The notes beneath the pieces are model-generated. The model saw nothing but the letters and a program-made list of their open reading frames with translations. It had not been told where the DNA came from and searched no databases. This document shows, piece after piece, positions 38,301-46,921 of a DNA stretch of 64,000 nucleotides. The DNA comes from Allolobophora icterica (Eukaryota > Annelida > Clitellata > Crassiclitellata > Lumbricidae), in NCBI GenBank assembly GCA_963556255.1, contig OY744609.1, forward strand, positions 2,600,418 to 2,664,417. The letters run 5' to 3'. Position numbers and translations under genes: made by a program. Every line of letters starts with the position of its first letter. The stretch's first letter is position 1.

Positions 38301-39826
38301 ATGCCAGCATTTGACGTGCCGAGTGAAATGTTGGACATCGCTTCGGCGGTGCCCGATGACAATAGCATTGAATCGTTTGAATACCGCGAGTATGAGTCAC
38401 AAAATCCCGCGGCTATCAACAATGGCCAGGCCATACAGATAGACATCCAGAACCAAGACATTTTCACACAGCCTTCCAAGAGCTACCTTCTTGTGGAGGG
38501 CAGGCTTTCATCAACTGGCGCGGCTTACATCGCAGACTCGCTGGTGTCATTCATCAACAACGCCATCCCGTACATGTTTTCTCAGATTCGATACTTGGCT
38601 AACAACACCGAGATAGAGAATGTCATGTCTCCTGGGCAAGCCACGACGATGAAAGGCATGCTGGTATACGGCGATGATTTTTCCAAAGCCGAAGGTTTAA
38701 ACATGTGTTGGCAAAAGGACACGACCGCGGCGGCGGCGGCTCTGAATCTCGGCTTTGAGAACCGTCGACTGATGATCATTGGGAAACCCGTCCCTATTGG
38801 AACGTTTTCATTCATCGTTCCCTTAAGACATCTATTCGGTTTTTGCGATGATTATCACAAGGTCGTATACGGTATCAAACACTCCTTACTGCTGAGCCGG
38901 CAGGGGGATGCAGACGCGATCTTCAAGGAAGCCGCAGCGACCAATGGCCAGATCACGCTGACTAAACTCTCCTGGTTCAGGCCGCATATAATACCCGCTT
39001 TGGAGTATAAAAGCATGCTTATGAAGCAGATTGAAGCCAAGGTTAAGGTACCTGTGGCATTCCGCGCCATGCAATGCGACAACATTGCGGTGCCACGAGC
39101 GACGACTTTTTCCTGGCGTTTGAGCGTTAAGTCGGGTACGGAAAAACCGCGGTGGATTCTTGTTGCTTTTCAGACTGGAAGGAATGCACATCAAGGCCAG
39201 AATCCGGCACTGTTTGACCATGCACAGGTTCGCAACATTTTCGCTATGCTCAACAGCGATCGATACCCGGTGGTTGACATGAATCTCGACTTCACTAAGA
39301 GGACAACCTCTCGCGCTTACAAGGCCCTACATGACTTCAAGGTAGAATATTGCGGTATAGACGCGCGTGAGTCGTCATGTCAAGTAACACCAATCGACTT
39401 TGTAGATATGTTTCCGATCTTCGTCCTGGACGTGCGCAGGCAATCGGAACGACTAAAAACCTCTGTACAGGACATACAAATCAAGGTGGACTTTGTCAGC
39501 CATGGCGCGGAATGCCACAGGTACCTTAACCTTGGATTTTTTTTCATTTTGCGAGAAACAGACCCTTACCGCCGCGACTCGGCTTTATAGTCTTGAAACC
39601 GGATCCAGCAATGCGGCTGTTTATGTCAGCCATTGTCGGAACATCGGGTGGCGGACTTACAGCCAGTTGTTTTAAGTACTCGATGCTCTTGTCGCTGAGC
39701 GCCTTCTCCAAAGGTGCGGGAACCGCTCGAAGTGGTACCAAATAATACGACAGCATATGCAGTCCTGATCAGCGACCGACTCCTGAATTTTGAATCGGAT
39801 GGCAGCAAATTCAACGTTGTCTACTG
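38301..39826 (+). pseudogene. MCP: Major capsid protein, element A, C-terminus scrambled by an inverted patch
   Basis: Start ATG at 38301. Motifs fit the double jelly-roll MCP of the Maverick/adintovirus group: AIQIDIQNQDIFTQPSKSYL, IPYMFSQIRYLANNTEIENV, LRHLFGFCDDY, FSWRLSVKSGTEKPRW, DMNLDFTKRTTSRAY, DIQIKVDF. From about 39495 to 39728 the gene holds foreign sequence: an inverted piece of its own 39035-39071, then an inverted copy of the pVI-like gene end (about 37962-38155). After it the true C-terminus resumes, ending at 39824-39826. The open frame stops at 39590 inside the patch. Confidence 0.9.
39495..39728 (-). repeat. Inverted templated patch inside the MCP of A
   Basis: Reverse complement of two nearby segments (MCP 39035-39071 and pVI-like 3' end, about 37962-38155) joined head to tail. 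It looks like template switching during replication or repair. Confidence 0.85.
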
Positions 39827-39882
39827 ATTCCCATAATCACATTTAGAAAAATGGCCCCCTTCTAGATATATTTTTTGCAAAA

Positions 39883-40455
39883 ATGAAAACTGAATACGTT
39901 GCGTTCGGTCTTTCACTGACCGAAGGGCAAAAGCAAACATTGGCTAAAGCTGCGCGTGCCGGCACTGGCGCCACGATCCGGCTCACTCATGGCCAGCTTC
40001 GCGGAGACGACAAGCTCGCGCTGACAAAAGTTCAAGCCGCCCGAATCGTGAAGAAGATTTCGGAAGGCGTTGGCATGGAGCTGAGATTCACCAAAACGCA
40101 ACTGAAAAAGATGACAAAATCGGGCGGATTTCTTCCACTACTGGCTCTCCTCCCGCTGATTTTTGGCGGGTTAACCGCGGTGGGTGCCGCGGCTGGAGGG
40201 GCCGCCGAGGTGGCAAAGGCCGTGCACAACAAACAGGCCAGCGATGCAGAGGCTCTGCGCAAGAAACAGGCCAGCGATGCGGCCCAAGCCGAGAAAAAAC
40301 GGATCGACGACGCGGCTTTAGCAGAGGCCGCGCGTCACAATCGCGAACTCGAAGCTCAGGTCCGCGGGACCGGTTTATGTCTCGGGCGCCAGACTTATGG
40401 TGGTTGCTGTTCAATGTGTAAAGGATCCGGCCTGTACATCGGACAAAAAAACTAA
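39883..40455 (+). CDS. pX-like core protein, element A (190 aa)
   Basis: Intact. Same layout as the B protein, with the GGFLPLLALLPLIFGG segment, but the coiled-coil part is longer by repeats (KKQASDAE, KKQASDAA, KKRIDDAA). The C-terminal knuckle reads CSMCKGSG. It ends CAA AAA AAC TAA like B. TCTAGATATATTTTTTGC precedes the ATG. Confidence 0.76.
   Translation: MKTEYVAFGLSLTEGQKQTLAKAARAGTGATIRLTHGQLRGDDKLALTKVQAARIVKKISEGVGMELRFTKTQLKKMTKSGGFLPLLALLPLIFGGLTAVGAAAGGAAEVAKAVHNKQASDAEALRKKQASDAAQAEKKRIDDAALAEAARHNRELEAQVRGTGLCLGRQTYGGCCSMCKGSGLYIGQKN
40446..40452 (+). promoter_or_regulatory. Candidate -1 frameshift site A_AAA_AAC, element A
   Basis: Same heptamer and phase as at 28820. A -1 slip gives CTA AAA CCG CTG and opens the protease frame to 40826. 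Confidence 0.5.
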
Positions 40456-40826
40456 AACCGCTGAGCAACTTCGATATAGAGAAAGTTGCCGGAGCGCTGC
40501 CGCATTTCCGCGGTGTTTTCATGCGAGATGGTCTGCCCGCCGTGGCTCGTGAGAAGGAGTGTGGAGTTGTTAATCTGGATTCAGGTTCTGGTGATGGTAC
40601 TCACTGGGTCGCCTATTGGATAGATGGACCTACAGCCGTCTATTTTGATAGTTATGGGCTGGATCCACCTCTCGAAATTTCTCGATATTTAAACCGTTCC
40701 ATAAGAACTCAAACATTTCAGCTACAGGGGCCCGATGATGTCGTATGTGGTCATCTCTGTCTACTCGTTCTAAGAGAGCTCGCTGCTGGAAAGAATTTTG
40801 AAGATATCGTTCTTGACCTATGTTAG
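40452..40826 (+). CDS. PRO: Adenain-like cysteine protease, element A
   Basis: 124 residues from the -1 frame at the slippery site; the first ATG is at 40521. His (GTHWVAYW), Asp (YFDSYGLDP), and Gln and Cys (QGPDDVVCGHLC) are all present. Nearly identical to B. Intact apart from the unusual start. Confidence 0.86.
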   Translation, partial: LKPLSNFDIEKVAGALPHFRGVFMRDGLPAVAREKECGVVNLDSGSGDGTHWVAYWIDGPTAVYFDSYGLDPPLEISRYLNRSIRTQTFQLQGPDDVVCGHLCLLVLRELAAGKNFEDIVLDLC

Positions 40827-40854
40827 ACTTCCGTCACCCTTTTTTGTATAAAAA

Positions 40855-42624
40855 ATGCCGGTTGATAAATTTGGAAGAGACGGTGGAGGTGGGTTTGGAG
40901 GGGGGCAGATAAGCGCCGCTGGACTCGTCCACAAAGCGGGTGATACCATGCTGGGGATTCTTTCGGCTGGAGGTTTTCAGCTGACAAATGTGGGAACGCC
41001 CACGATGGAAACGGACGCCGCGACAAAGGCTTATGCAGACATCGTAGATCAGGACAACTTACAAATCACCGGTGGAACGATGTCTGGCGTTCTAAAAATG
41101 GGCGGTCATAAATTGACTGGTTTGCCCACGGACACTCCGGGATCTGACAGTGAAGACGAGGGATGGGACGAATTGGTGGGGGAGTCCGACGCTGCGAGAT
41201 GGAAACAAATAACAGAGTACGCGAAAGAGCGGGCGCACCAAGCCGAGTTGTATGCAGACGGCTTAAGCTCCGAGGTTACTGGTCTCGTTAAACGCTACGC
41301 AGACGAAAAGGACACTGTGCTGGACACTGCCGTCAGGCTGTACGCGGACCAGAAGGCAGCCGCAGCCGAAAGGCATGCAGACCAGAAGCTTATCGATGCC
41401 AAACAGTACACGGACGAGAAGAACGAGGTGCTGAGAGATTCCGTTAGGCAGTATGCAGACGAAAAGGACGTTATTGTTAAAACTTACGTCAACGAGCAAG
41501 ATGTTATCGTCAAGAACGCGTGTGTGCTAAAATCTGGCAGTGTAATGACTGGAAGTTTAGTTATGGGGGGTCACCGAGTGACTGGACTTCCAATAGGGAT
41601 TCCAGGATCCGATAGCGATGCTGCGAGTTTGAAACAAGTGGCACACCTGATCAACAATGCCACTACAAATAAAGAAACGACTCCCGAGGAACCGTTCCAC
41701 ATAACCAATAAGAGTTACGTTGATTTGCAAGATGCTGCAGTCAGGACATATACAGATCAAAAGGCGGCCGCCACCAGGGAGTACGCGGACCAGAAAGCTG
41801 AAGCTGCTAAAACTTACGCCAACGCGCAAGATGTTATCGCCAAGAGCGCGTGCGTGCTTAAAGTTGGCGACGCAATGACTGGAAATTTAGCTATGGGCGG
41901 CAAGAGGGTGACTGGGCTTTACACAGGGGCCTCAACATCTAATACCGACGCGGCGAGCATTGGGCAGGTGACGAGCATCGTAACCGGCAAAATGACAAAG
42001 TTAAATAAAATACCGACGGAGCCTTTGAACGTGGCAAATAAACTATATGTCGACACTCAGGCTGTTGTGGTTAAAAGGTATACAGACAGTAAAGAGGCCG
42101 CTGTAAGACAATACGTGAACAGCATCAAATTTTTAAACTACAGCGGCCACATTCCACCCCTGTCCAAAAACATTTCCGAAACGGGTTTTGAGGCTACAGC
42201 CAGCGATTCTATCCCCACTAACCCATCACATGTGGCATTCAACTCGGGTGTCAACGGTGGGTGGAAGGCCACGCCCGCTGCGGCTGATATAATTGGGACT
42301 TGGTTACAGATTGAATGCCCGGTCCCTGTGCGCATATGGAAAGTCAGCCTGACTGGGAGAATTGGGTTTCCTAGTATCCCACGTATATCGTCCTGGAAGA
42401 TTGGTGGGTGTGTATCTACAACGCGGGATGGAATAGAGCAGGTCCGTGTATTTACAGACCTCCTCATCTCCCACACCGCTTTGACTGGGTTTGCGAAGGA
42501 GTTTGCCATCGACTCTGACACCGCATACAAATTCTACAGGCTGACGGTCCTTGGTACACAACCAAATCTAACTATTCTCGCAATATCCCACTTTCAGATC
42601 TACACATATTTTAAAGTCGGGTAA
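40855..42624 (+). CDS. Fibre protein, element A: four repeats plus discoidin-like domain (589 aa)
   Basis: Intact, the only complete fibre in the window. Gly-rich N-terminus, four GDxMTGxLxMGGxRVTGL modules (around residues 26, 76, 228 and 340), and an expanded coiled-coil section with alternating YADQKA and YxDEKx units between modules 2 and 3. The C-terminal domain from about residue 425 holds NYSGHIPPLSKN, GTWLQIECPVPVRIW, SSWKIGG and SHFQIYTYF, as in B but clearly more diverged than the flanking genes. That pattern fits a receptor-binding tip under diversifying pressure. Confidence 0.8.
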   Translation: MPVDKFGRDGGGGFGGGQISAAGLVHKAGDTMLGILSAGGFQLTNVGTPTMETDAATKAYADIVDQDNLQITGGTMSGVLKMGGHKLTGLPTDTPGSDSEDEGWDELVGESDAARWKQITEYAKERAHQAELYADGLSSEVTGLVKRYADEKDTVLDTAVRLYADQKAAAAERHADQKLIDAKQYTDEKNEVLRDSVRQYADEKDVIVKTYVNEQDVIVKNACVLKSGSVMTGSLVMGGHRVTGLPIGIPGSDSDAASLKQVAHLINNATTNKETTPEEPFHITNKSYVDLQDAAVRTYTDQKAAATREYADQKAEAAKTYANAQDVIAKSACVLKVGDAMTGNLAMGGKRVTGLYTGASTSNTDAASIGQVTSIVTGKMTKLNKIPTEPLNVANKLYVDTQAVVVKRYTDSKEAAVRQYVNSIKFLNYSGHIPPLSKNISETGFEATASDSIPTNPSHVAFNSGVNGGWKATPAAADIIGTWLQIECPVPVRIWKVSLTGRIGFPSIPRISSWKIGGCVSTTRDGIEQVRVFTDLLISHTALTGFAKEFAIDSDTAYKFYRLTVLGTQPNLTILAISHFQIYTYFKVG

Positions 42625-42639
42625 ACATAAGACTTAATA

Positions 42640-43185
42640 ATGGCCGACTCACACTACAAGATTCGTGGTTATCTCCGGCAAAAGGGAGAAACAAATATGC
42701 ATAAGTACAACCTCGATGATTTGGTTGGCCTTACCAACTGGGGATATACTATCCCTAAGCCCACCGCAGATATGTTAGACGCGGTTCCCCAAATTCACAT
42801 CGATTTCGTATCGGACGATTACCACAGCCGCGATATTTACACAGCGACCAAAACTGTGACTCTAAGTTCGTGGCAAACGTTTCCATTGACCGCGGCACGT
42901 TATCCATGTATTACGTTGCAAACTAATAATGAGGTTATTTCATTAGACCGCGGATTCTGGAGGCTTACAATGTTTGGTGTTAGCACCGGTGATGCGTCAG
43001 TTCGCGTTATTACAGCCGCGGGTAGCATCGATCGTACAGTTGACATTCAAAGTGGACAATTTGATGCATCTAGGGCAATATTCATTCCAGGACAAACGAG
43101 TTTCAGAATTGAAGGAAAAAAGAGAGGTGTTGAAAGTACTTCAACTATTGAGTTAAACGTAACGTTACTGATAGAGCAACTATAA
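42640..43185 (+). CDS. Unknown 181-aa virion-region protein, element A
   Basis: Intact homologue of 31407-31952. The N-terminal 110 residues differ at many positions; from LTMFGVSTGDAS on it is almost identical to B. Product unknown. Confidence 0.6.
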   Translation: MADSHYKIRGYLRQKGETNMHKYNLDDLVGLTNWGYTIPKPTADMLDAVPQIHIDFVSDDYHSRDIYTATKTVTLSSWQTFPLTAARYPCITLQTNNEVISLDRGFWRLTMFGVSTGDASVRVITAAGSIDRTVDIQSGQFDASRAIFIPGQTSFRIEGKKRGVESTSTIELNVTLLIEQL

Positions 43186-43191
43186 AAAAGT

Positions 43192-43866
43192 ATGTCTTTG
43201 TACCCAACGCTTATGGAGTCAACAATTTCGTCAGACACGACGTCGCAAACATTTCGTCTGCAGAAGATTGGCGAAATAGAAGCCTTCCTGAGGTCAGAGT
43301 CGATAAGTCGGGGACAACTGTGTAAGAAGTATAAGAGGGTTGTAGATGTGGCTAATGGGGCCTCGGCAGGTCTCGCTCTGGTTAGTCTTGGAACTGGGGT
43401 GGGTGGGGCAGCTATGCTAGCCACTGGTATTGGTTTTATTCCTGGTATTGTTCTAGAGAGTTTAGCCATAGCGACGAGTTTTCTGGATATTATTGGAAAT
43501 GTTATTAGTAGAAGTTTTGTTGCTAAAGCTTCAAAACACGACGAAATTTGTATTTTGGCTGAAAGTAAACTAAACACTGTTCATGACCATATTTCTAAGG
43601 CGTTGGAGGACACGGCTATTAGCGATGAAGAGTATAAGCTTATTCTGGGAGAGGAGGAGAAATATAGAACGATGAAACGTGATATACAAAGCAAGAATGG
43701 AAAAAAAAGAGTTGCCGAGTCAAAGCAAAGACCAGATGGTGGCAGAACTAATCAAGAAACTAACCAGCGCTGGGTCTTCTCCGCGAACCGCGATATAAAA
43801 ATTTTCATCCTTGGTGGTTGGAGTAGTGAGTCTGTAATTCCTAGCGCACCACCGCCGTACGATTAG
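43192..43866 (+). CDS. SLYP-type membrane protein, element A (224 aa, long form with PPPY)
   Basis: Begins MSLYPTL; central hydrophobic pair of segments as in B. An A-run of eight (seven in B) near 43701-43708 puts the tail into a frame that ends SSESVIPSAPPPYD at 43866. PPPY fits the PPxY late-domain consensus that recruits NEDD4-type ubiquitin ligases. TATAAAAAAGTATG precedes the start. Confidence 0.7.
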   Translation: MSLYPTLMESTISSDTTSQTFRLQKIGEIEAFLRSESISRGQLCKKYKRVVDVANGASAGLALVSLGTGVGGAAMLATGIGFIPGIVLESLAIATSFLDIIGNVISRSFVAKASKHDEICILAESKLNTVHDHISKALEDTAISDEEYKLILGEEEKYRTMKRDIQSKNGKKRVAESKQRPDGGRTNQETNQRWVFSANRDIKIFILGGWSSESVIPSAPPPYD

Positions 43867-43894
43867 TGGGCTACAATGTTTACCACCACACACA

Positions 43895-44000
43895 CACGAG
43901 TTTGAGCCGGCCTCGTGGGAGGGTCTCGGCCGGCAGCAAACGACACTTTCACGGTTTGATGTGTTAAGGCAATCCGTGATCCTTATTTTTTGGCTTTGGC
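43895..44000 (-). repeat. Relic of the B-type terminal repeat in element A
   Basis: About 105 bp of GGCCTCGTGGGAGGGTCTCG through TTATTTTTTGGCTTTGGC, homologous to the inner part of the B right terminal repeat (about 32675-32770). It stops abruptly where the unrelated A repeat begins. Confidence 0.75.
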
Positions 44001-44010
44001 CGAATTGGCT

Positions 44011-44245
44011 TAGAGACGGCCTTTATATCAAATCACTTCTATTGAGCCCGATTTAAAAGCCCACTTAACACCATGATTCAAAAGACTTCTAAGCCACGAT
44101 AGCCACAGACACTGCTTGGAAACCGATCGTTGATAAGGGTCAGTGGGTCCTGTAGGCCTCTGTGGACCCTTTTTCTGTAGAGATAGTCTTTATATCAAGC
44201 AGCTTTTTGTAGCGCATGATTTCAAAGCCCCGTATCCAATCTACT
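44011..44245 (-). repeat. Element A right terminal inverted repeat
   Basis: 235 bp, complementary to 7479-7713 with no mismatch seen. It ends CGTATCCAATCTACT, followed by CCTTT (44246-44250), the right target duplication. Confidence 0.9.
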
Positions 44246-44597
44246 CCTTTAAACCCTTTTATGAAATCAGACTTTATAACGCATCATCGAAACTACGGGA
44301 AATTCCCAGCTGGCGTAATCATCCTAGGACTCATAATCGATACTACTGTGAATTCCTATCACGATGAGTCATAGGCGCGCGTGATATTCGTCGCGAAGTA
44401 TTAGTCACGTGATCGAAACTGTGGGATTTCCAACAGTTTCGATCACGTGACATGGTGGTTATTGTCGTGGTTGTTATCGTGGTTATTGCCGTGGTTATGA
44501 GCCAGAATACTCTCACACACACATACATACACACACATACACACATACATACAAGTAGTAGGAATTATGAGCCAGAATATTGTAATTCCTACTACTA
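44246..44597. other. Right flank of element A: resumed element D upstream DNA, hairpin and short tandem repeats
   Basis: No gene. The first 35 bases continue the repeat unit broken at 7478. TAATCGATACTACT, ending at 44347, is a possible terminus of element D, since its complement starts AGTAGTATC; this is weak. It is followed by a perfect 19-bp inverted repeat (44404-44451), four GTGGTTATTGTC-like 12-mers (44455-44505), a CACATACA microsatellite, and a 13-bp inverted repeat GTAGTAGGAATTA (about 44554-44594). Confidence 0.6.
44404..44451. repeat. Perfect 19-bp inverted repeat with 10-base loop
   Basis: GTCACGTGATCGAAACTGT and its exact complement flank GGGATTTCCA. Each arm holds CACGTG. It could be a miniature element, an extrusion structure or a regulatory palindrome. 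Confidence 0.85.
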
Positions 44598-44924
44598 ACA
44601 TGTGTTGGCAGAAGGACACGACTGCGGTGGCGGCGGCTGTGAATCTCGGCTTTGAGACCCGTCGACAGATGATCATTGGAAAACCAGTCATCGTTCCCTT
44701 AAGACATCTATTCGGTTTTTGCGATCATTATCACAAGGTCGTATACGGGATTAAACACTCCTTACTGCTGAGCCGGCAGGGGGATGCAGACGCGATCTTC
44801 AAGGAAGCCGCTGCGACCAATGGCCAGATCACGCTGACTAAACTCTCCTGGTTCATGCCGCATATAATACCCGCTCTGTATTATAAAAGCATGCTTATGA
44901 AGCAGATTGAAGCAAAGGTTAAGG

Positions 44925-45873
44925 CAGGGGTGGGCAACATACGGCCCGCGGGCCGGATCCGGCCCCTGGGGACCTTTGGACCGGCCCCCAACATGTCTTT
45001 TACATTAAAATTGTATCTGGCACTTATGTCTGGATTTCTGTATGTAAGCCGACATTAAAACATCTGTTTCTTATTTATTAAGAATCCAGCCTATAGTCTA
45101 GTCAGCTAGTTAACTACACGTACTTAGTCATCAATGTAACGACTCTGCAAGAAACAAGACAACACAATTTTTGGATCTCCATTTTCCATTGATGCCAATT
45201 CAGCACCAGACTCCATGCACGTGGAATTGATTAAACTCCAATGCAACAGTAAGTTGGAAAGGAAATGTCATGAGGTACCTCCGATTCAGTTCTACAAACT
45301 ACATTTCTCAGGATTCGTACCCTTCACTTAGATTTCATGCCCTGAAAGTGGCTGCTCTGTTTCCAAGCACCTATATTTGTGAACAGTTCTTCTCAAATAT
45401 GAAACTAACAAAATGCAAAAACAGATGCAGACTAACAGATGACAATCTCTCTAATGAACTTCATTAAAGCAAAAATTCCGGATTTGTGTCGTGAGAAGAA
45501 GTATCAGATCTCAAATTAATCATTAAATATAGTGCCCCAAGCAAATGGATAGGCCCTACATTGTACAGTTTTATGTAGGCCTATTTTAAACTTTAAGAAA
45601 TATTAAAACTATAGGCCTAGTTGTTTTTATTGTAGTGTCGGGCTGTAGGTATTAGGATAATTATGTTTCAGCATACAAATTACCTTCATTTTCGTTAAAC
45701 TTAAAATTTAACCTTAACAGTTATTCTGCAATATTTGTTTTTAATAAAATTAATATTGTCTCGTTTTCTTGGGGAAATGAATCTGGAAAACTAGCCCGCG
45801 ATTGGCAAACGGCCCCTGAGCTGCCCTTCAAATCCTATGGCGGCCCTCTGTTAAAAGAAGTTGCCCATGCCTG
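44925..45873 (+). mobile_element. hAT element in the MCP of C, with hATC remnant
   Basis: Ends CAGGGGTGGGCAAC and GTTGCCCATGCCTG, flanked by a perfect 8-bp duplication GGTTAAGG (44917-44924, 45874-45881). Sequences inside both ends (GGCCCGCGGGCCGGAT and CGGCCCCTGAGC) are also typical of hAT families. The only coding trace is at 45270-45467. Confidence 0.92.
45270..45467 (+). pseudogene. hAT transposase C-terminal (dimerisation) remnant
   Basis: 65 codons with ALKVAALFPSTYICEQFFSN and CRLTDDNLSNEL, the signature of the hAT C-terminal dimerisation domain (ZBED/GTF2I-repeat-like proteins). The catalytic part is absent; the element is an internal-deletion derivative. Confidence 0.8.
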
Positions 45874-46921
45874 GGTTAAGGTACCTGTAGCATTCCGCGC
45901 CATGCAATGCGACAACATTGCGGTGCCACGAGCGACGACTTTTTCCTGGCGTTTGAGCGTTAAGTCGGGCACGGAAAAACCGCGGTGGATTCTTGTTGCT
46001 TTTCAGACTGGAAGGAATGCACATCAAGGCCAGAATCCGGCACTGTTTGACCATGCACAGGTTCGCAACATTTTCGCTATGCTCAACAGCGATCGCTACC
46101 CGGTGGTTGACATGAATCTCGACTTCACTAAGAGGACAACCTCTCGCGCTTACAAGGCCCTACGTGACTTCAAGGAAGAATATTGCGGTATAAACGCGCG
46201 TGAGTCGTCGTGCCAAGTAACACCAATCGACTTTGTAGATATGTTTCCGATCTTCGTCCTGGACGTGCGCAGGCAATCGGAACGACTAAAAACCTCTGTA
46301 CAGGACATACAAATCAAGGTGGACTTTAACGAAGTGGTACCAAATAATACGGTAGCCTATGCCGTCCTGATCAGCGACCGACTTCTGAACTTTGAATCGG
46401 ATGGTAGCAAATTCAACGTCCTCTACTGATTCCCATAATCACACTTAGAAAAATGGCCCTCTTCTAGATATATTTTTTGCAAAAATTAAAACTGAATACG
46501 TTGCGTTCGGCCTTTCACTGACCGAAGGGCAAAAGCAAACATTGGCTAAAGCTGCGCGCGCCGGCACTAGTGCCACGATCCGGCTCACTCATGGCCAGCT
46601 TCGCGGAGACGATAAGCTCGCGCTGACAAACGTTCAAGCCGCCCGAATCGCGAAGAAGATTGCGAAAGGCGTTGGTATGGAGCTGAGATTCACCAAAACG
46701 CAACTGAAAAAGATGACAAAAATGGGCGGCTTTCTTCCGCTACTGGCACTCCTTCCGGCGATTTTCTGCGGTTTATCCGCGGCGGGTGCATTAGCTGGTG
46801 GAACCGCTGGGGTAGTAAACAGTGGCGTAGCCAGGTTTTAACACCAGGGGGAGCGAGCACATAAAAAGGCCCCAACTACCAAAATATATAATTTCAATTA
46901 ATTACATTCATTAGGCCCCTG

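Larger units (their letters stand above)
7479..44245 (+). mobile_element. Maverick/Polinton element A (contains element B)
   Basis: The element starts AGTAGATTGGATACGGGG and ends with the exact complement. Terminal inverted repeats are 235 bp (7479-7713 and 44011-44245), identical by eye. The 5-bp target duplication is CCTTT (7474-7478 and 44246-44250). Without element B and one copy of its duplication the length is about 19.5 kb, a usual Maverick size. It carries an accessory gene, a zinc-binding protein, polB, integrase, PLA2, ATPase, capsid, core, protease, fibre and membrane-protein genes. It is inactive: polB, integrase, ATPase and MCP are all broken. Confidence 0.88.
44598..46429 (+). 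pseudogene. MCP: Major capsid protein, fragment C
   Basis: Coding is 44598-44924 and 45882-46429, separated by a hAT element. The N-terminal 133 residues are missing and 7 residues are lost in frame before IVPLRHLFGF. The second part is open to the native stop and carries FSWRLSVKSGTEKPRW, DMNLDFTKRTTSRAY and DIQIKVDF. Confidence 0.88.

Noticed and set aside
39544..39756. Second pVI-like gene on the minus strand
   Set aside because: It is an inverted partial copy of 37962-38155 inside the MCP gene with no start region.
44338..44347. GATACTACT as a definite right end of element D
   Set aside because: Only the AGTAGT-like tip agrees; the other end of D is missing, so it is mentioned only as a possibility.
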